Below, piece after piece: positions 34,831-45,229 of a stretch of DNA of 64,000 nucleotides (positions are counted from its first letter, which is position 1; every line of letters begins with the position of its first letter). The translations under genes and the position numbers were made by a program. The DNA is taken from the NCBI RefSeq assembly GCF_030409875.1, contig NZ_JAUFQR010000001.1, forward strand, positions 2,976,001 through 3,040,000, given 5' to 3'. The stretch comes from Chryseobacterium tructae (lineage in GTDB: Bacteria > Bacteroidota > Bacteroidia > Flavobacteriales > Weeksellaceae). The notes beneath the pieces were generated by a model, which did no database searches, was not told the DNA's origin, and was given only the letters and a program-made list of their open reading frames with translations.

Positions 34831-35639
34831 TATCTATTTTGATAGACTCTTACATAGTCTATATAATACTTTTGTGGAAAGATGTGATCATCTATTCCTT
34901 CTTTTCCGCCCCATAAACCTCCAACGGCAAGATTTAAAATGATAAAATAAGGTTGATCAAAAGGCCATGCCTCTTTGGTTTTTTCTTTGTTTTCATACGT
35001 AAAGAACTTCTTATCATCAATATAAACATCAATTTTTTCAGGTGTCCAATCAGCTTTATACACATGGAATCTCTCGCTTGCATCCTTTACAATCAAGGTA
35101 TCTGTTTTTTGAGTTCCCTGGATGTGATTATATTTCTTAGTGTGTACAGAAGCATGGATGTACCCCTGATTAAATCCTACATGTTCCATAATATCAAGCT
35201 CACCATCATCTGGCCATTTCTTCATATTTTCACTCATCATCCAGATGGCTGGCCAAGTTCCTCTGCCTTTCGGAAGCTTTGCTCGCACTTCCACTGTTCC
35301 ATATTGAAAGGAAAATTTTCCTTTTGTTAACAACCTTGCTGATGTATATTTATTTTCTTTCCAATTTTCTTTTCTGGCTTCAATGATAAGGTTTCCATTT
35401 TGCATACGAGCATTTTCCAGTCTGTTTTGGGTATAAAACTGAGCTTCCTCATTTCCAAATCCACTTCCTCCCGTATCATAGTTCCATTTTGAAGAATCCG
35501 GAAGTCCCTTTCCATTAAACTCATCATTCCAAATCAGCTTCTTACCAGAATCAACTTTGTTTGAAGCACAATTTACCACAGATAAGGCTAATATTCCTGC
35601 TGCACAAAACTGAATGGTATTTCGAAATTTAATTTCCAT
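34830..35639 (-). CDS. Glycoside hydrolase family 16 beta-glucanase, lipoprotein
   Basis: The 269-residue protein has a lipoprotein signal with lipobox SVVNC (Cys about 24) and a GH16 jelly-roll. The catalytic signature is GELDIMEHVG (E-x-D-x-x-E), giving nucleophile and acid/base Glu; WPAIWMMSE and INLAVGGLWGG-like segments line the cleft. GH16 members of this type (laminarinases) cut beta-1,3- or mixed beta-1,3/1,4-glucans. It is probably exposed on the outer membrane, making first cuts before import by SusC/SusD. It overlaps the following GH30 start (TAATG) and follows bglX after an 86-base gap filled by a REP-like repeat. Confidence 0.9.
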   Translation of the reverse strand: MEIKFRNTIQFCAAGILALSVVNCASNKVDSGKKLIWNDEFNGKGLPDSSKWNYDTGGSGFGNEEAQFYTQNRLENARMQNGNLIIEARKENWKENKYTSARLLTKGKFSFQYGTVEVRAKLPKGRGTWPAIWMMSENMKKWPDDGELDIMEHVGFNQGYIHASVHTKKYNHIQGTQKTDTLIVKDASERFHVYKADWTPEKIDVYIDDKKFFTYENKEKTKEAWPFDQPYFIILNLAVGGLWGGKEGIDDHIFPQKYYIDYVRVYQNR

Positions 35640-35663
35640 ATTGTTATGATGATTAAAATTAGG

Positions 35664-35725
35664 TTTTGGCTAAAGCCATTTTTATCTTTTTATGTTGAGC
35701 GGGCTAAAGCCCGCTCCTATTGAAT
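35664..35725 (+). repeat. REP-like double-hairpin element, copy C, inside the PUL operon
   Basis: GGCTAAAGCC (35668-35677) and, 21 bases on, GCGGGCTAAAGCCCGC (35699-35714), then TCCTATTGAAT, ending exactly at the stop codon of the GH3 gene. It fills most of the 86-base gap between the GH3 and GH16 genes, so its hairpins lie in the operon mRNA. Confidence 0.78.
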
Positions 35726-37948
35726 TTATTTCACCCAATTTACTCTTTTGGTTTGTACATTCTGAGAGTTGGTTCCCACCATAATATCAAACTCACCTGC
35801 TTCCCAGTCAAAATTAAGTTCGTCATCAAAAAATTTCAAATCTTCCGGAGTCAGTGTAAATTCTACCTTTTTGGCTTCTCCTTTTTTGATCAATATTTTT
35901 TTAAAACCTTTCAATTCCTTTACAGGTCTTACTACTTTCCCAAAAAGATCTCTTATATAAAGCTGTACTACTTCCTCACCATCATATTTTCCAGTATTGG
36001 AAACCGTAACATTTATGGTCAATTTCTGATTTCCTTTCAGGTTTTCAGAACTCAACATCATATCGGAATAGGTAAAGTCTGTATAACTTAACCCAAATCC
36101 AAATGGGAATTTCGGATCATTGTCAAGATCAATATATGCTGAAACATAATTTCTGTCTGTATTATTTTTTGCAGGTCTGCCCGTATTGTAGTAATTATAA
36201 TACACCGGGATCTGCCCTTCAGTTCTTGGAAAAGTCATTGGAAGCTTCCCACCCGGGTTTACTGTTCCAAACAGAATATCGGCAATAGAATTTCCAGCTT
36301 CCGTTCCCAGCCACCAGGTATAAATAATAGCAGGAACATGATCTGATGCCCAGTTAAAAACCAAAGGTCTTCCTGCATTAATCATGAGAACAATTGGTTT
36401 TCCTGTTTTGGCTATTTCTTTTAACAGATCTTCCTGTACCCCGGAAAAGCCAATATTACTTCGGCTTTTTGCTTCACCACTCATCGCATGTCCTTCTCCT
36501 AAAGTCATAATCACCACATCTGCTTTTTTGGCCGTCTCTATGGCTTCCGTAAACATCGTTTTATCCTGATCATCTACATTACAGCCTTTTGCATATAATA
36601 AGGTAGAATTTTTATCTAGCTGATTCTTGATTCCATCAAATTGTGAAACAATTCTTTGCGTATCATCTTTAAAAGCAACAGACCAGAATCCATGATTGGA
36701 TACAGTTTCTTTTCCGAATGGGCCAATCAAAGCAACTGTTTTTATTGTTTTTGAAAGAGGAAGGATATTGTCTTTATTTTTAAGGAGAACGATACTCTTA
36801 GATCCAAACTCCCTTCCGAATTTTCTATTTTCCTGGTTATCAGTTTGTTCTTTTTGTCTTTTTTCATTACTGAATCGATAAGGATCGTCGAAAAGCCCCA
36901 TCTCGAATTTTTTGGTTAAAATTCTTCCTGTGGCATCATCCACGAGTTTAGCATCTACTTTTCCTTCTTTAACAAGTTTTGGAAGTTCTGCCATATATAC
37001 TCTACTTTCCATATCCATATCACTGCCTCCCTGTATTGCCTTTTCAGCAGCCTCAGCACCATCTTTTGCATATCCGTGAGGAATCATTTCCCCAATGCTT
37101 CCCCAATCCGAAACCATAAAACCTTTATAATTCCATTTTCCTTTTAATAAATTTCTTTGGATATATTGATTGGCTGTGGCCGGAATTCCGTTGATATCAT
37201 TGAAAGAATTCATGAACGTAGCCACACCTGCTTCTGCTGCAGCTTTGAAGGGCGGAAGGTAGGTTTCATTCAATTGTCGGAGGCTCATATCAACAGAGTT
37301 ATAATCTCTGCCTCCTATAGCTGCACCATATGCTGCAAAATGCTTTGCACAGGCCATAACAGCATCCAGGCTTCCTAATCCTTTCCCTTGAAATCCTTTA
37401 ATTCTTGCTAATCCGATTTGAGTTCCCAGGTAAGTATCTTCTCCTGAACCTTCCATCACTCTTCCCCACCTCGGGTCTCTGGCGATATCTACCATTGGGG
37501 CAAAAGTCCAGTGAATACCATAAGCAGACGCTTCTGTAGCTGCAATTCTTTCAGATTTCTCTATCATTCCCAAATCCCAACTTGCTGCCTGCCCAATATT
37601 AACAGGAAAAGTAGTTCTGTATCCATGAATAACATCTTGTCCGAACAATAAAGGAATTTTCAATCGGGATTGCATTGCCAGTTTCTGAAATGCCCTTGTT
37701 TCTTCTGCTCCGGCAACATTCAGCATAGAGCCAACTTTTCCTTTTTTTATTTCTTCCAACACTGCAGCCGAATTAGAATGTTGTGGCCCTGTGGCATATT
37801 CAAATCCACTGTATTGTACCATCTGCCCTACTTTTTCTTCCAGTGTCATTTTAGATAAAAGGTCTGCGACTCTCTGATCTATTGTTTTCTGTCCATAGAC
37901 ACTCATTCCAAATGCTGAGAATGCCAATAAGAAATAAACTCTCTTCAT
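35726..37948 (-). CDS. bglX: Glycoside hydrolase family 3 beta-glucosidase (BglX-like)
   Basis: The 740-residue protein has a signal peptide (ends SVYGQ), a GH3 N-terminal barrel with the nucleophile Asp in GFMVSDWGSIGEM, the GH3 C-terminal domain, and a fibronectin type III-like C-terminal domain (VSNTGKYDGEEVVQLYIRD). BglX-type enzymes release glucose from beta-linked oligosaccharides in the periplasm. Its place between the GH16 and GH30 genes makes it the final step of beta-glucan degradation. It starts 10 bases after the upstream GH30 stop codon. Confidence 0.93.
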   Translation of the reverse strand: MKRVYFLLAFSAFGMSVYGQKTIDQRVADLLSKMTLEEKVGQMVQYSGFEYATGPQHSNSAAVLEEIKKGKVGSMLNVAGAEETRAFQKLAMQSRLKIPLLFGQDVIHGYRTTFPVNIGQAASWDLGMIEKSERIAATEASAYGIHWTFAPMVDIARDPRWGRVMEGSGEDTYLGTQIGLARIKGFQGKGLGSLDAVMACAKHFAAYGAAIGGRDYNSVDMSLRQLNETYLPPFKAAAEAGVATFMNSFNDINGIPATANQYIQRNLLKGKWNYKGFMVSDWGSIGEMIPHGYAKDGAEAAEKAIQGGSDMDMESRVYMAELPKLVKEGKVDAKLVDDATGRILTKKFEMGLFDDPYRFSNEKRQKEQTDNQENRKFGREFGSKSIVLLKNKDNILPLSKTIKTVALIGPFGKETVSNHGFWSVAFKDDTQRIVSQFDGIKNQLDKNSTLLYAKGCNVDDQDKTMFTEAIETAKKADVVIMTLGEGHAMSGEAKSRSNIGFSGVQEDLLKEIAKTGKPIVLMINAGRPLVFNWASDHVPAIIYTWWLGTEAGNSIADILFGTVNPGGKLPMTFPRTEGQIPVYYNYYNTGRPAKNNTDRNYVSAYIDLDNDPKFPFGFGLSYTDFTYSDMMLSSENLKGNQKLTINVTVSNTGKYDGEEVVQLYIRDLFGKVVRPVKELKGFKKILIKKGEAKKVEFTLTPEDLKFFDDELNFDWEAGEFDIMVGTNSQNVQTKRVNWVK

Positions 37949-37958
37949 ACTTATTCGG

Positions 37959-39382
37959 TTAAAAAATATAAGTTGCGGCAGATAGCCCAGGAATGTTTAC
38001 TGTAGCGATCTTTCCGGCAAATTTAATATTAAAATTTTCAATTTCTTTATTATCGTTCTGAACAATCAACACCGTTTTTCCGGTTGGAGTTCTGAATGCT
38101 GCTGTCGATAAATATTGGGTCTGAGAGGAAGCTATACGCTGAGAACCTCCCGGTATAAACTTAGAGGCATGTGCCACAATATAATACGCTACATTTCTGG
38201 TAAAGTTTTCACTGTCTGAAATGGTAATAGCACCTTTACATTCTGTACATCCTCCTTCTGTATGTGGACCATATTTTGAATCATTGGCAAGGTTCCATTC
38301 CAGCGCTATTTTACTCCAATTTCTCATCGATCCTATGATCACATTCTTTGTATGCCAGTTCAGATCTTCATTGAAAGTCCCTTTTGAACCTGTCCACTGT
38401 TCAGTAAAATATAGATTCTTATCAGGAAAAGCATCATGAACTGTGCTTAATGCAGAAATATCTCCTTCGTACAAATGAAAAGCTGAGCCATCAATATACT
38501 GATAAGCTTCAGGATCTTTCAGAATATCCAGCGCATATTCAGGTTTATTGCAATTATGATCGTATACGACAATCTTGGTTTTGATATTATTGGTTTTAAA
38601 AACAGGCCCTAAAAAGCTTTTGATAAAATTTTTCTGCTGATCAGATGGCATGTACAAACTTGGATTATTTCCAGGATGCAAAGGCTCATTTTGGGGAGTT
38701 ATCGCATCAATGCGAATTCCTTCTTTCTGCATTCCCTGGATATATTTTACAAAATAACGGGCATAGGCTTCATAAAACTCAGGTTTTAGACTTCCTCCTT
38801 TTGATTTTCCGTTATCCTTCATCCAGACTGGTGCTGACCAAGGTGCTGCAATGATTTTAATCTTAGGATTGATGACTAAAATTTCTTTCAACATGGCAAT
38901 CAAGCCTTTATCTTTTGACAGACTAAATTTAGAAAGGGAAATATCGGTTTGCCCCTCCGGAAGATCATCATAGGAAAAGACTTCCCCATCCAGATCTGAA
39001 GCTCCGACACTTACTCTCAGATAACTGATGGAAATGGAATTTTTATCACTTCCGAAAAGTTCATTCAACAAAGCTTTCCTTTTAGCTGGAGACAAACGAT
39101 TGATTACCTCAACACTTCCTCCCGTTAATGTATATCCGAAACCGTCAATATATTGAAACTTTTGATTATCATCAATTTCAATATTCTGAAGAGTATTGGG
39201 TGTATTTACAAATCTTGTTGAAGCCTGGGGTTGCAATTTGATGCTTTCATCTCCTTTGGTAAGCCAATACTGAATTTCATTATTGCTTTCTGAGCAACGG
39301 TGGCACATGATAAAGGAAAAAGTACCACACCACAAAGCAGTGCAGTACCTTTAAAGAAACTATATAAGTTGTGAAACTTCAT
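37959..39382 (-). pseudogene. Glycoside hydrolase family 30 lipoprotein, single-base frameshift near the N-terminus
   Basis: The GH30 barrel is intact from about 39335: APWSAPVWMKDNGKSKGG, acid/base Glu in ITPQNEPLHPGN, nucleophile Glu in YFTEQWTGS. The natural start is ATG 39382 in another frame, giving MKFHNLYSFFKGTALLCG and a lipobox FPLSC; a missing A at the AAA run complementary to 39287-39289 separates it from the barrel. Restored length is 474 residues. The order SusC-SusD-GH30 with 3-11-base gaps marks it as a core PUL gene. This arrangement matches GH30_3-type endo-beta-1,6-glucanases, though subfamily is inferred. Confidence 0.87.
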
Positions 39383-39385
39383 ATT

Positions 39386-40924
39386 TTAGTATCCGGTATT
39401 TTGTTTTAAAGCAGTATTGGTCAATTCATTGAAAGGAATGGGCAGAATTTCATTTTTGCCTGCTTTAAATCCTCTTGCTCCCAGTTTTGCCGGGGCATCA
39501 CCCCATCTGACAAGATCAAACCATCTGTGGCCCTCTCCTGCTAACTCTCTTCTTCTTTCATCTTTGATCGCTTGAATAGACACTGGAACAGAGCTAAGTC
39601 CTACTCTTGCTCTTACCGCATCCAATAACGCCTGAGCTCTCCCTCCGGCACCTCCTAAAGCTTCGGCTTCCATTAAATAGGTATCTGCCAATCTTATAAC
39701 AATATAATTTTGGCGGAAATTAAGCTCAGTAGGTCCTGGCAGATTAGATTTGTCTGCATTTCTTGGTAAATATTTATTTAAGAAATATCCTGTGTCTCTA
39801 AACCCTGGAGAATACGTAATTTTTCCTTCATCTTTAAATTTTTTACCATTAAATATCGTCGCATTCAAGCGGGGATCTCCTTGCATAAAGTTAAAAAGAT
39901 CATCTGTAACAGGATTAAATCCCCAGCTTGGGTAAAGATCCGGGGCATCATTATTAGGAACATTCGCAACTCGTCCATACGATTTTATTCCTAGCATTAC
40001 ATTGATAGAATTCCCTTCATCTTTACCGGAACCCCAAAATGGCCAATCGGCATTACTTACATTGGTATGCATTACTTCAAGCACAGATTCTGTAGTAAAC
40101 TTATTATCTACTTTCCATAACTCGGCAAAATCACTTACAAGTTTATACCCATATTGGCTTTCATTACCAGGAGTTCCATTTACCATTTGAAATTGGGCCG
40201 CCGCTTCAGTATTCTTTTTATCATATAAATAAATTTTACCTAGAATAGCATGAGCCGTACCTTGTGTAATTCTCCCCTTCTCACTAGGTCCGGAAGCTTT
40301 CATCATAAGATCAGGTAAAGCAGAAACAATATCCCCTTCTATCTGTGTATATATTTTTTGAGGATCCTCTTGAGGAATATTATAATAGTCGTCTGTAAAC
40401 AAAACCGGCTTCAGAATAAGAGGGATATTCTTGAACATTCTTAACAGTTCAAAATAATACAATGACCTTAGAACTTTAGCTTCTGCAATATATCTTTTTC
40501 TTATTTGCTCATCCATAGCTGCATTCGGAATTCTTTCCAGCAAGAGATTAGCCTTTGCAATGCCCTGATAGTAGTCTTTCCAATAACTTGGAGGCATTAT
40601 AATAGAATTAATAGAATAGTTAGAAAACCCCTGAATACCGGCACCATCTGACGAATTCCCTCCACCTGAATAGAAATCATCAGAAGCACCATTAAAGAAA
40701 GTCACCATATTTTCAAATCCTCCGGAATACTTTCTCAACATATCGTAAGTAGCTATTAATCCTCCAAAGGCCTGTTCTTCATTTTTAAAATAGTTGCTTG
40801 TATCAAAAGTTCCCGTATTTTTTACATCTTCCAGGTTTCCCTTATCGCAAGATACAGCCCCCAAACTCATACCTGTTAATAATAAAACAGATAAACTCTT
40901 ATATATAAATCTTTTATTTTTCAT
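39386..40924 (-). CDS. RagB/SusD family glycan-binding lipoprotein
   Basis: The 512-residue protein has a lipoprotein signal with lipobox GAVSC and typical SusD/RagB features: an early F-G-G-L-I-A-T-Y-D segment, tetratricopeptide-like helices (AEAKVLRSLYYFELLRMF) and a C-terminal RRRELAGEGHRWFDLVRWG. SusD proteins sit on the outer face of the SusC transporter and hand over glycans. It lies 11 bases downstream of susC and 3 bases upstream of the GH30 lipoprotein gene, so it is part of one operon. Confidence 0.94.
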   Translation of the reverse strand: MKNKRFIYKSLSVLLLTGMSLGAVSCDKGNLEDVKNTGTFDTSNYFKNEEQAFGGLIATYDMLRKYSGGFENMVTFFNGASDDFYSGGGNSSDGAGIQGFSNYSINSIIMPPSYWKDYYQGIAKANLLLERIPNAAMDEQIRKRYIAEAKVLRSLYYFELLRMFKNIPLILKPVLFTDDYYNIPQEDPQKIYTQIEGDIVSALPDLMMKASGPSEKGRITQGTAHAILGKIYLYDKKNTEAAAQFQMVNGTPGNESQYGYKLVSDFAELWKVDNKFTTESVLEVMHTNVSNADWPFWGSGKDEGNSINVMLGIKSYGRVANVPNNDAPDLYPSWGFNPVTDDLFNFMQGDPRLNATIFNGKKFKDEGKITYSPGFRDTGYFLNKYLPRNADKSNLPGPTELNFRQNYIVIRLADTYLMEAEALGGAGGRAQALLDAVRARVGLSSVPVSIQAIKDERRRELAGEGHRWFDLVRWGDAPAKLGARGFKAGKNEILPIPFNELTNTALKQNTGY

Positions 40925-40935
40925 TTTTTTGATGA

Positions 40936-43843
40936 TTAAAATTGAACACTAGCTCCGAAAATGAAAGTTCTTGCCTGTGGATAGAAAGCTCTATCAATAC
41001 CAAATGTGTCTGTTCCTGCAATTTCAGGATCATATCCTGTGTACTTTGTAAAAGTGACAAGGTTCTCTCCTGTCACATAGAATCTGATTTTTGAAGCACC
41101 AATGGTTTTTGCGGCATCATTAGGTAAAGTATATCCTATCTGAACTAATTTAAGACGTAGGTAATCTCCATTTGAAGATAATAATCCGACATTCTTGTAT
41201 AGTTTTGATTATCGTCATTTACGGTAAGTCTGGCAATCGTATTTGAAGTACCTTCTCCTGTCCAACGTCCTAAAATGGCACTTTGATAATTAGCTTCCTG
41301 GATATCCAGCCTTCTCAACCCTTGAAAAATTTTATTTCCTGCCTGTCCTTGTGCAAATACCATTAAATCAAAATTTTTATAATTCAGATTAACAGTAAGT
41401 CCAAATGTGTATTTCGGTACAGAGCTTCCCAGGTTTACATAATCTTTATCATCAATTACCCCATCACCATTAGTATCCAATCTTTTGAAATCTCCAGGTT
41501 TTGCTTTAGGCTGAATTAATTCTCCATTAGCATTTCTATAGGCATCAATTTCGGCCTGATTCTGAAAAATTCCTAAGTTTTTATAGCCGAAGAAAGAACC
41601 ATATGATTCACCCACCTGTAATCTCGATACTGCTCCCAGCGTTTGAAAAGAAGCAAAATTAACGTATTCTCTATCATCTTCAAGTCTGGTAATTTCATTT
41701 TTCAGATAGGCAAAATTTCCATTCACAGAAAAACCAAAGTCACTCCATTTCTTTTTGTATCCAAGGTTTACCTCCACTCCATCATTGTTCATATCCCCAA
41801 TATTTCTGAACGGATTATTGATTAATCCCAAGTAACCGGGAAGCTCAACTTTTCTTAAAATATCAGTACTCTTTTTTCTAAAAAGGTCAACGCTCAGGTC
41901 AAAGTTTCTGAACAGCTTCATATCGGTTGCAATATTGAACTGTGAAGTTCTCTCCCACTTCAAATCAGGATTTTCAAGAGTACTTGGTGCGTATCCTACT
42001 CTAATGATATTATCTCCAAAAGTATAATTACTTCCGGCAATAAGGAAATTAGCAAACTGGAAATCATCAATAGCATCATTACCCAGCACTCCATATCCTC
42101 CTCTCAACTTAAACTGGTCACCACCTTATTTTCTGGCCAGAAACTCTCGTTAGAAACATTCCATCCTAAAGACATTGCCGGGAAATTCCCCCAATGGTTA
42201 TTGCTTCCGAATTTTGAAGAACCATCTCTACGAATCGTTCCGGTAAAAAGATATCTGTTATCATAATCATACACTACTCTGGCAAAATAAGAAGCTTTGT
42301 GGGTCTGTTTTCCATCCCAGGCATTTCCTTTTCTGTTTTCAGGAGAAATATCAAAACCGAAGGAAGCATCTTCCCAATTATTAGTAGGAAGATTGGTAAA
42401 TGTTGTACTTTGACCTGATGAAATATTATACTCATAATATCCCTGTCCTAGTAACACATTCAGATTATGTAATCCAAATCTATTCTGATAGGATAATGTA
42501 TTTTCAGTACTCCATTCAAACTTTTTGTCAATTTGCCTGAATAAACTGTTAAAATCATTTTTATTAGCTGTACTTAGATAATTAACGGGAACAAATGCCT
42601 GATTCCCCCAATAAGAAAGTTTCCCATTCATGCTGGATTTAAAGCTGAGATGTTTATTAAACTTTAATTCTGCAAATACGTTTGCAATAATATCATCAGT
42701 CCATTTAAATCTCCCTAACTGAGTTTGTCTGAAGGCCAATGGGTTGGTCATCTCCTTACTTACATAAGGTGATATTCCGTATGGATTTCCATTAGGATCT
42801 CTTACATAATTAGGGTTATTAATATAGTCACTGAAATTAGGTTGGTTATTAATCCCATTGGTTACCACTACAGGAGTTAGCGGATCTAGATTAATCGCTG
42901 AACTTAGAGGCCCTCCAAATTCGCCATTATCTGTAACTCCTCTGGATTTTGTATGGGTATAGGCAAATGTTTGTCCAACGGTTAAAAAGTCAAATACTTT
43001 GTGGGTAGAATTTAACCTGGCATTTATTCGTTTATAATTTGAAATATCTCTTAATACAATCCCCTCCTGATCGTAATAACCAAAAGATGAGTAGAAAGTT
43101 GATTTATCATTTCCGCCATTAATACTGAACTCATGAGATTGGCGCTGTGCAGTGTTGAAGATTTGCTTTTGCCAGTCTGTACCGACTCCATAAGATGAAG
43201 GATTACCCAGAAAAGGTTTCAGTCCATCATTATTATAAGCTTCATTCATAATGGTTGCATATTGTGTTCCATTTAATAAATCAAGCTTTTTAGAAGCACT
43301 TCCCACCCCAAAGAACCCATTGTAAGAAAGGTTTAGCTTTCCTTTAGTTCCTTTCTTGGTCGTAATCAAAATTACCCCTTTCGCAGCAGATACTCCATAA
43401 ATTGCAGCCGATGCTCCATCCTTAAGAATTTCCATGCTTTCAATATCAGACTGATTCAGCCAGCCAATATTGTCTACTACAATTCCATCTACTACCCATA
43501 AAGGATCATTACTTCCGGCTCCAAAACTGGTAACACCACGCACACGTACTGTAGGAGCTGTTCCCGGTTGTCCGGAATTGGAAACTACAGAAACACCGGC
43601 AGCCCTTCCCTGAAGTACCTGCTCTGGTCTCCCTGCTGCAGGTGCATCTTCAATATCGGAAGCTTTGATGCTAGATATTGCTCCTGTTACGTTACTTTTT
43701 TTCTGAGTTCCATACCCGATCATAACGATCTCTTCGATTTTATTCTCTTTAGAGGCGGAATCTTTCTTGGTTTGGGCGCTGAAACTAGCTGTGAAATAAA
43801 GGACGGCAACCACTCCTAAACTTCTTGATATTCTTATGTTCAT
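40936..43843 (-). pseudogene. SusC/RagA family TonB-linked outer membrane transporter, two single-base frameshifts
   Basis: From ATG 43843 the protein has a signal peptide (ends SFSAQ), a TonB-box-like IEEIVMIGYG, the SusC plug (GRAAGVSVVSNSGQPG, NDPLWVVDG, ILKDGASAAIYG) and barrel strands. The frame is lost by missing A residues at about 42110 and at the AAA run 41171-41173; restoring both gives about 969 residues ending RTFIFGASVQF with a C-terminal Phe. It lacks the N-terminal carboxypeptidase-like domain. It imports oligosaccharides with TonB energy, paired with the SusD protein. The upstream 177-base divergent region holds a palindrome. Confidence 0.93.
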
Positions 43844-43862
43844 ATACAGTCATTGTTTTAAT

Positions 43863-43875
43863 TCTCAAATTGAGA
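43863..43875. promoter_or_regulatory. Candidate operator palindrome in the divergent PUL control region
   Basis: TCTCAAATTGAGA is a perfect 6-1-6 palindrome 20 bases upstream of susC and about 145 bases upstream of the MFS gene. On the minus strand it overlaps TCAATTTG, a -7-like sequence, so binding by the neighbouring NUDIX-fold regulator could repress susC. This role is inferred. Confidence 0.45.
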
Positions 43876-44020
43876 CAATAAAAATATATTTTTTTTCAAT
43901 TAATTAACATTAGATTAACAAATATTTTAATATTTCGTTTATTATTGAGGGTTAAAAGCCATATCTTCGCATCAATTATTCACAAAAAGCTATAAAAATT
44001 CAATAAAGTTAATACCCAAA

Positions 44021-45213
44021 ATGACCGCTAAGCTTTCTAAAATTTCTTTTCCCTTAAAATTGACCTTTCTTATTTTTTCCATGGTATTAAACTGTATGGG
44101 ACTTATTATTCTCCAGCTTGCAGATACCAATATTACCTATGGAGAGCTTGGATTTTTGGAATCTTTCAAAGACCTGCCTATTGCATTTATCTCTTTATTT
44201 GCAGTAAGCTTCATCAATAAACAGGAACTAAAAGAGCATTGATAGCAGCTTTGGCTATTGTAGGGTTTTGTTCTTGTCTGCTTCCCTTTATAGAAGAATT
44301 CTGGTTTTACAAAGTATGGTTTGCCATTATTGGAGCCTGCTTCGCCATTGGTAAAATATGTGTTTTCGGAATTATCAGGAACAATATTTCAGATGAAAAA
44401 TCATTGGCGAAAACAATGAATAGTGTAGAGGCATCCTTTATGATAGGAATATTTGTTGTTAATACAGGATTTGGATGGCTGATCTCCAGTCAGTATTCGG
44501 AATTTTGGAGGTTTGGGTTTTTATTGATTGCCGTGTTATCTGCCATTACAATTTTTTTACTTTCAAAAACAGAAATAACAGAGTCTGCACCGAAGAGCAA
44601 CCAAAGTATTTTTTCAGAGTTATCCGGCTTTACAACACCTGTAGTTGCTCTATTTCTTGCCGTGATTTTCTTTATTGTTTTTGTAGAACAAGGATTTAAT
44701 TCATGGCTACCCTCTTTTTATAAGAATCATCTGAAAGTCAATTCATTTTTTGCTCTTCAGGCAACTTCCTTTCTCGCCCTTTTTTCATATGCAGGAAGAA
44801 CTGTTACTGCTAATATTATTCGTAGATTTTCATTATCGAAATATTATATTTCATGTATTTCTTTAATTGTAGTATTACTTTTGGTTATTTTAGGAATTCA
44901 ATATACCGATTCTGAAGACTCAAAAATGATTCTCTTTTTATTTCCGGTAGTAGGATTATTTCTTTCACCCCTCTACCCAGTTATCAATTCAAAAATGATT
45001 GCTGTAGTAGATAAAGAAAAAATAAATCTGTTTACCTCACTTATTGTTATTTTCTCTTCTCTAGGGAGCTCAGTGAGTTCCATTATCATGGCTGTACTTT
45101 TTGGAAAGCAACTGTTGAATTTTTATCCTTTATATATTTTATGTTCTGTAATTCTTCTTTTTGTGGTTAGTTTGATATATTTTACTGTCTCAAAAAGAAA
45201 ATATAGAAAATAG
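44021..45213 (+). pseudogene. MFS transporter, single-base frameshift
   Basis: The first segment (44021 to about 44220) encodes helices 1-2 (FPLKLTFLIFSMVLNCMG); adding one A to the AAA run 44219-44221 continues NKTGTKRALIAALAIVGFCS through the remaining helices to 45213, giving 397 residues and about 12 membrane segments. The loop after helix 2 carries an MFS-like G-x-K-R. It is probably an inner-membrane sugar permease for glucose or short glucans, judged by its place between the PUL and the NUDIX regulator, to which it is joined by a 16-base gap. Confidence 0.85.
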
Positions 45214-45229
45214 TTTTATTTTTACAACC

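Noticed and set aside
35720..36091. 123-residue plus-strand frame over the GH3 gene end
   Set aside because: It overlaps the conserved fibronectin-like domain coding region of the GH3 gene and shows Phe/Tyr-rich shadow composition.
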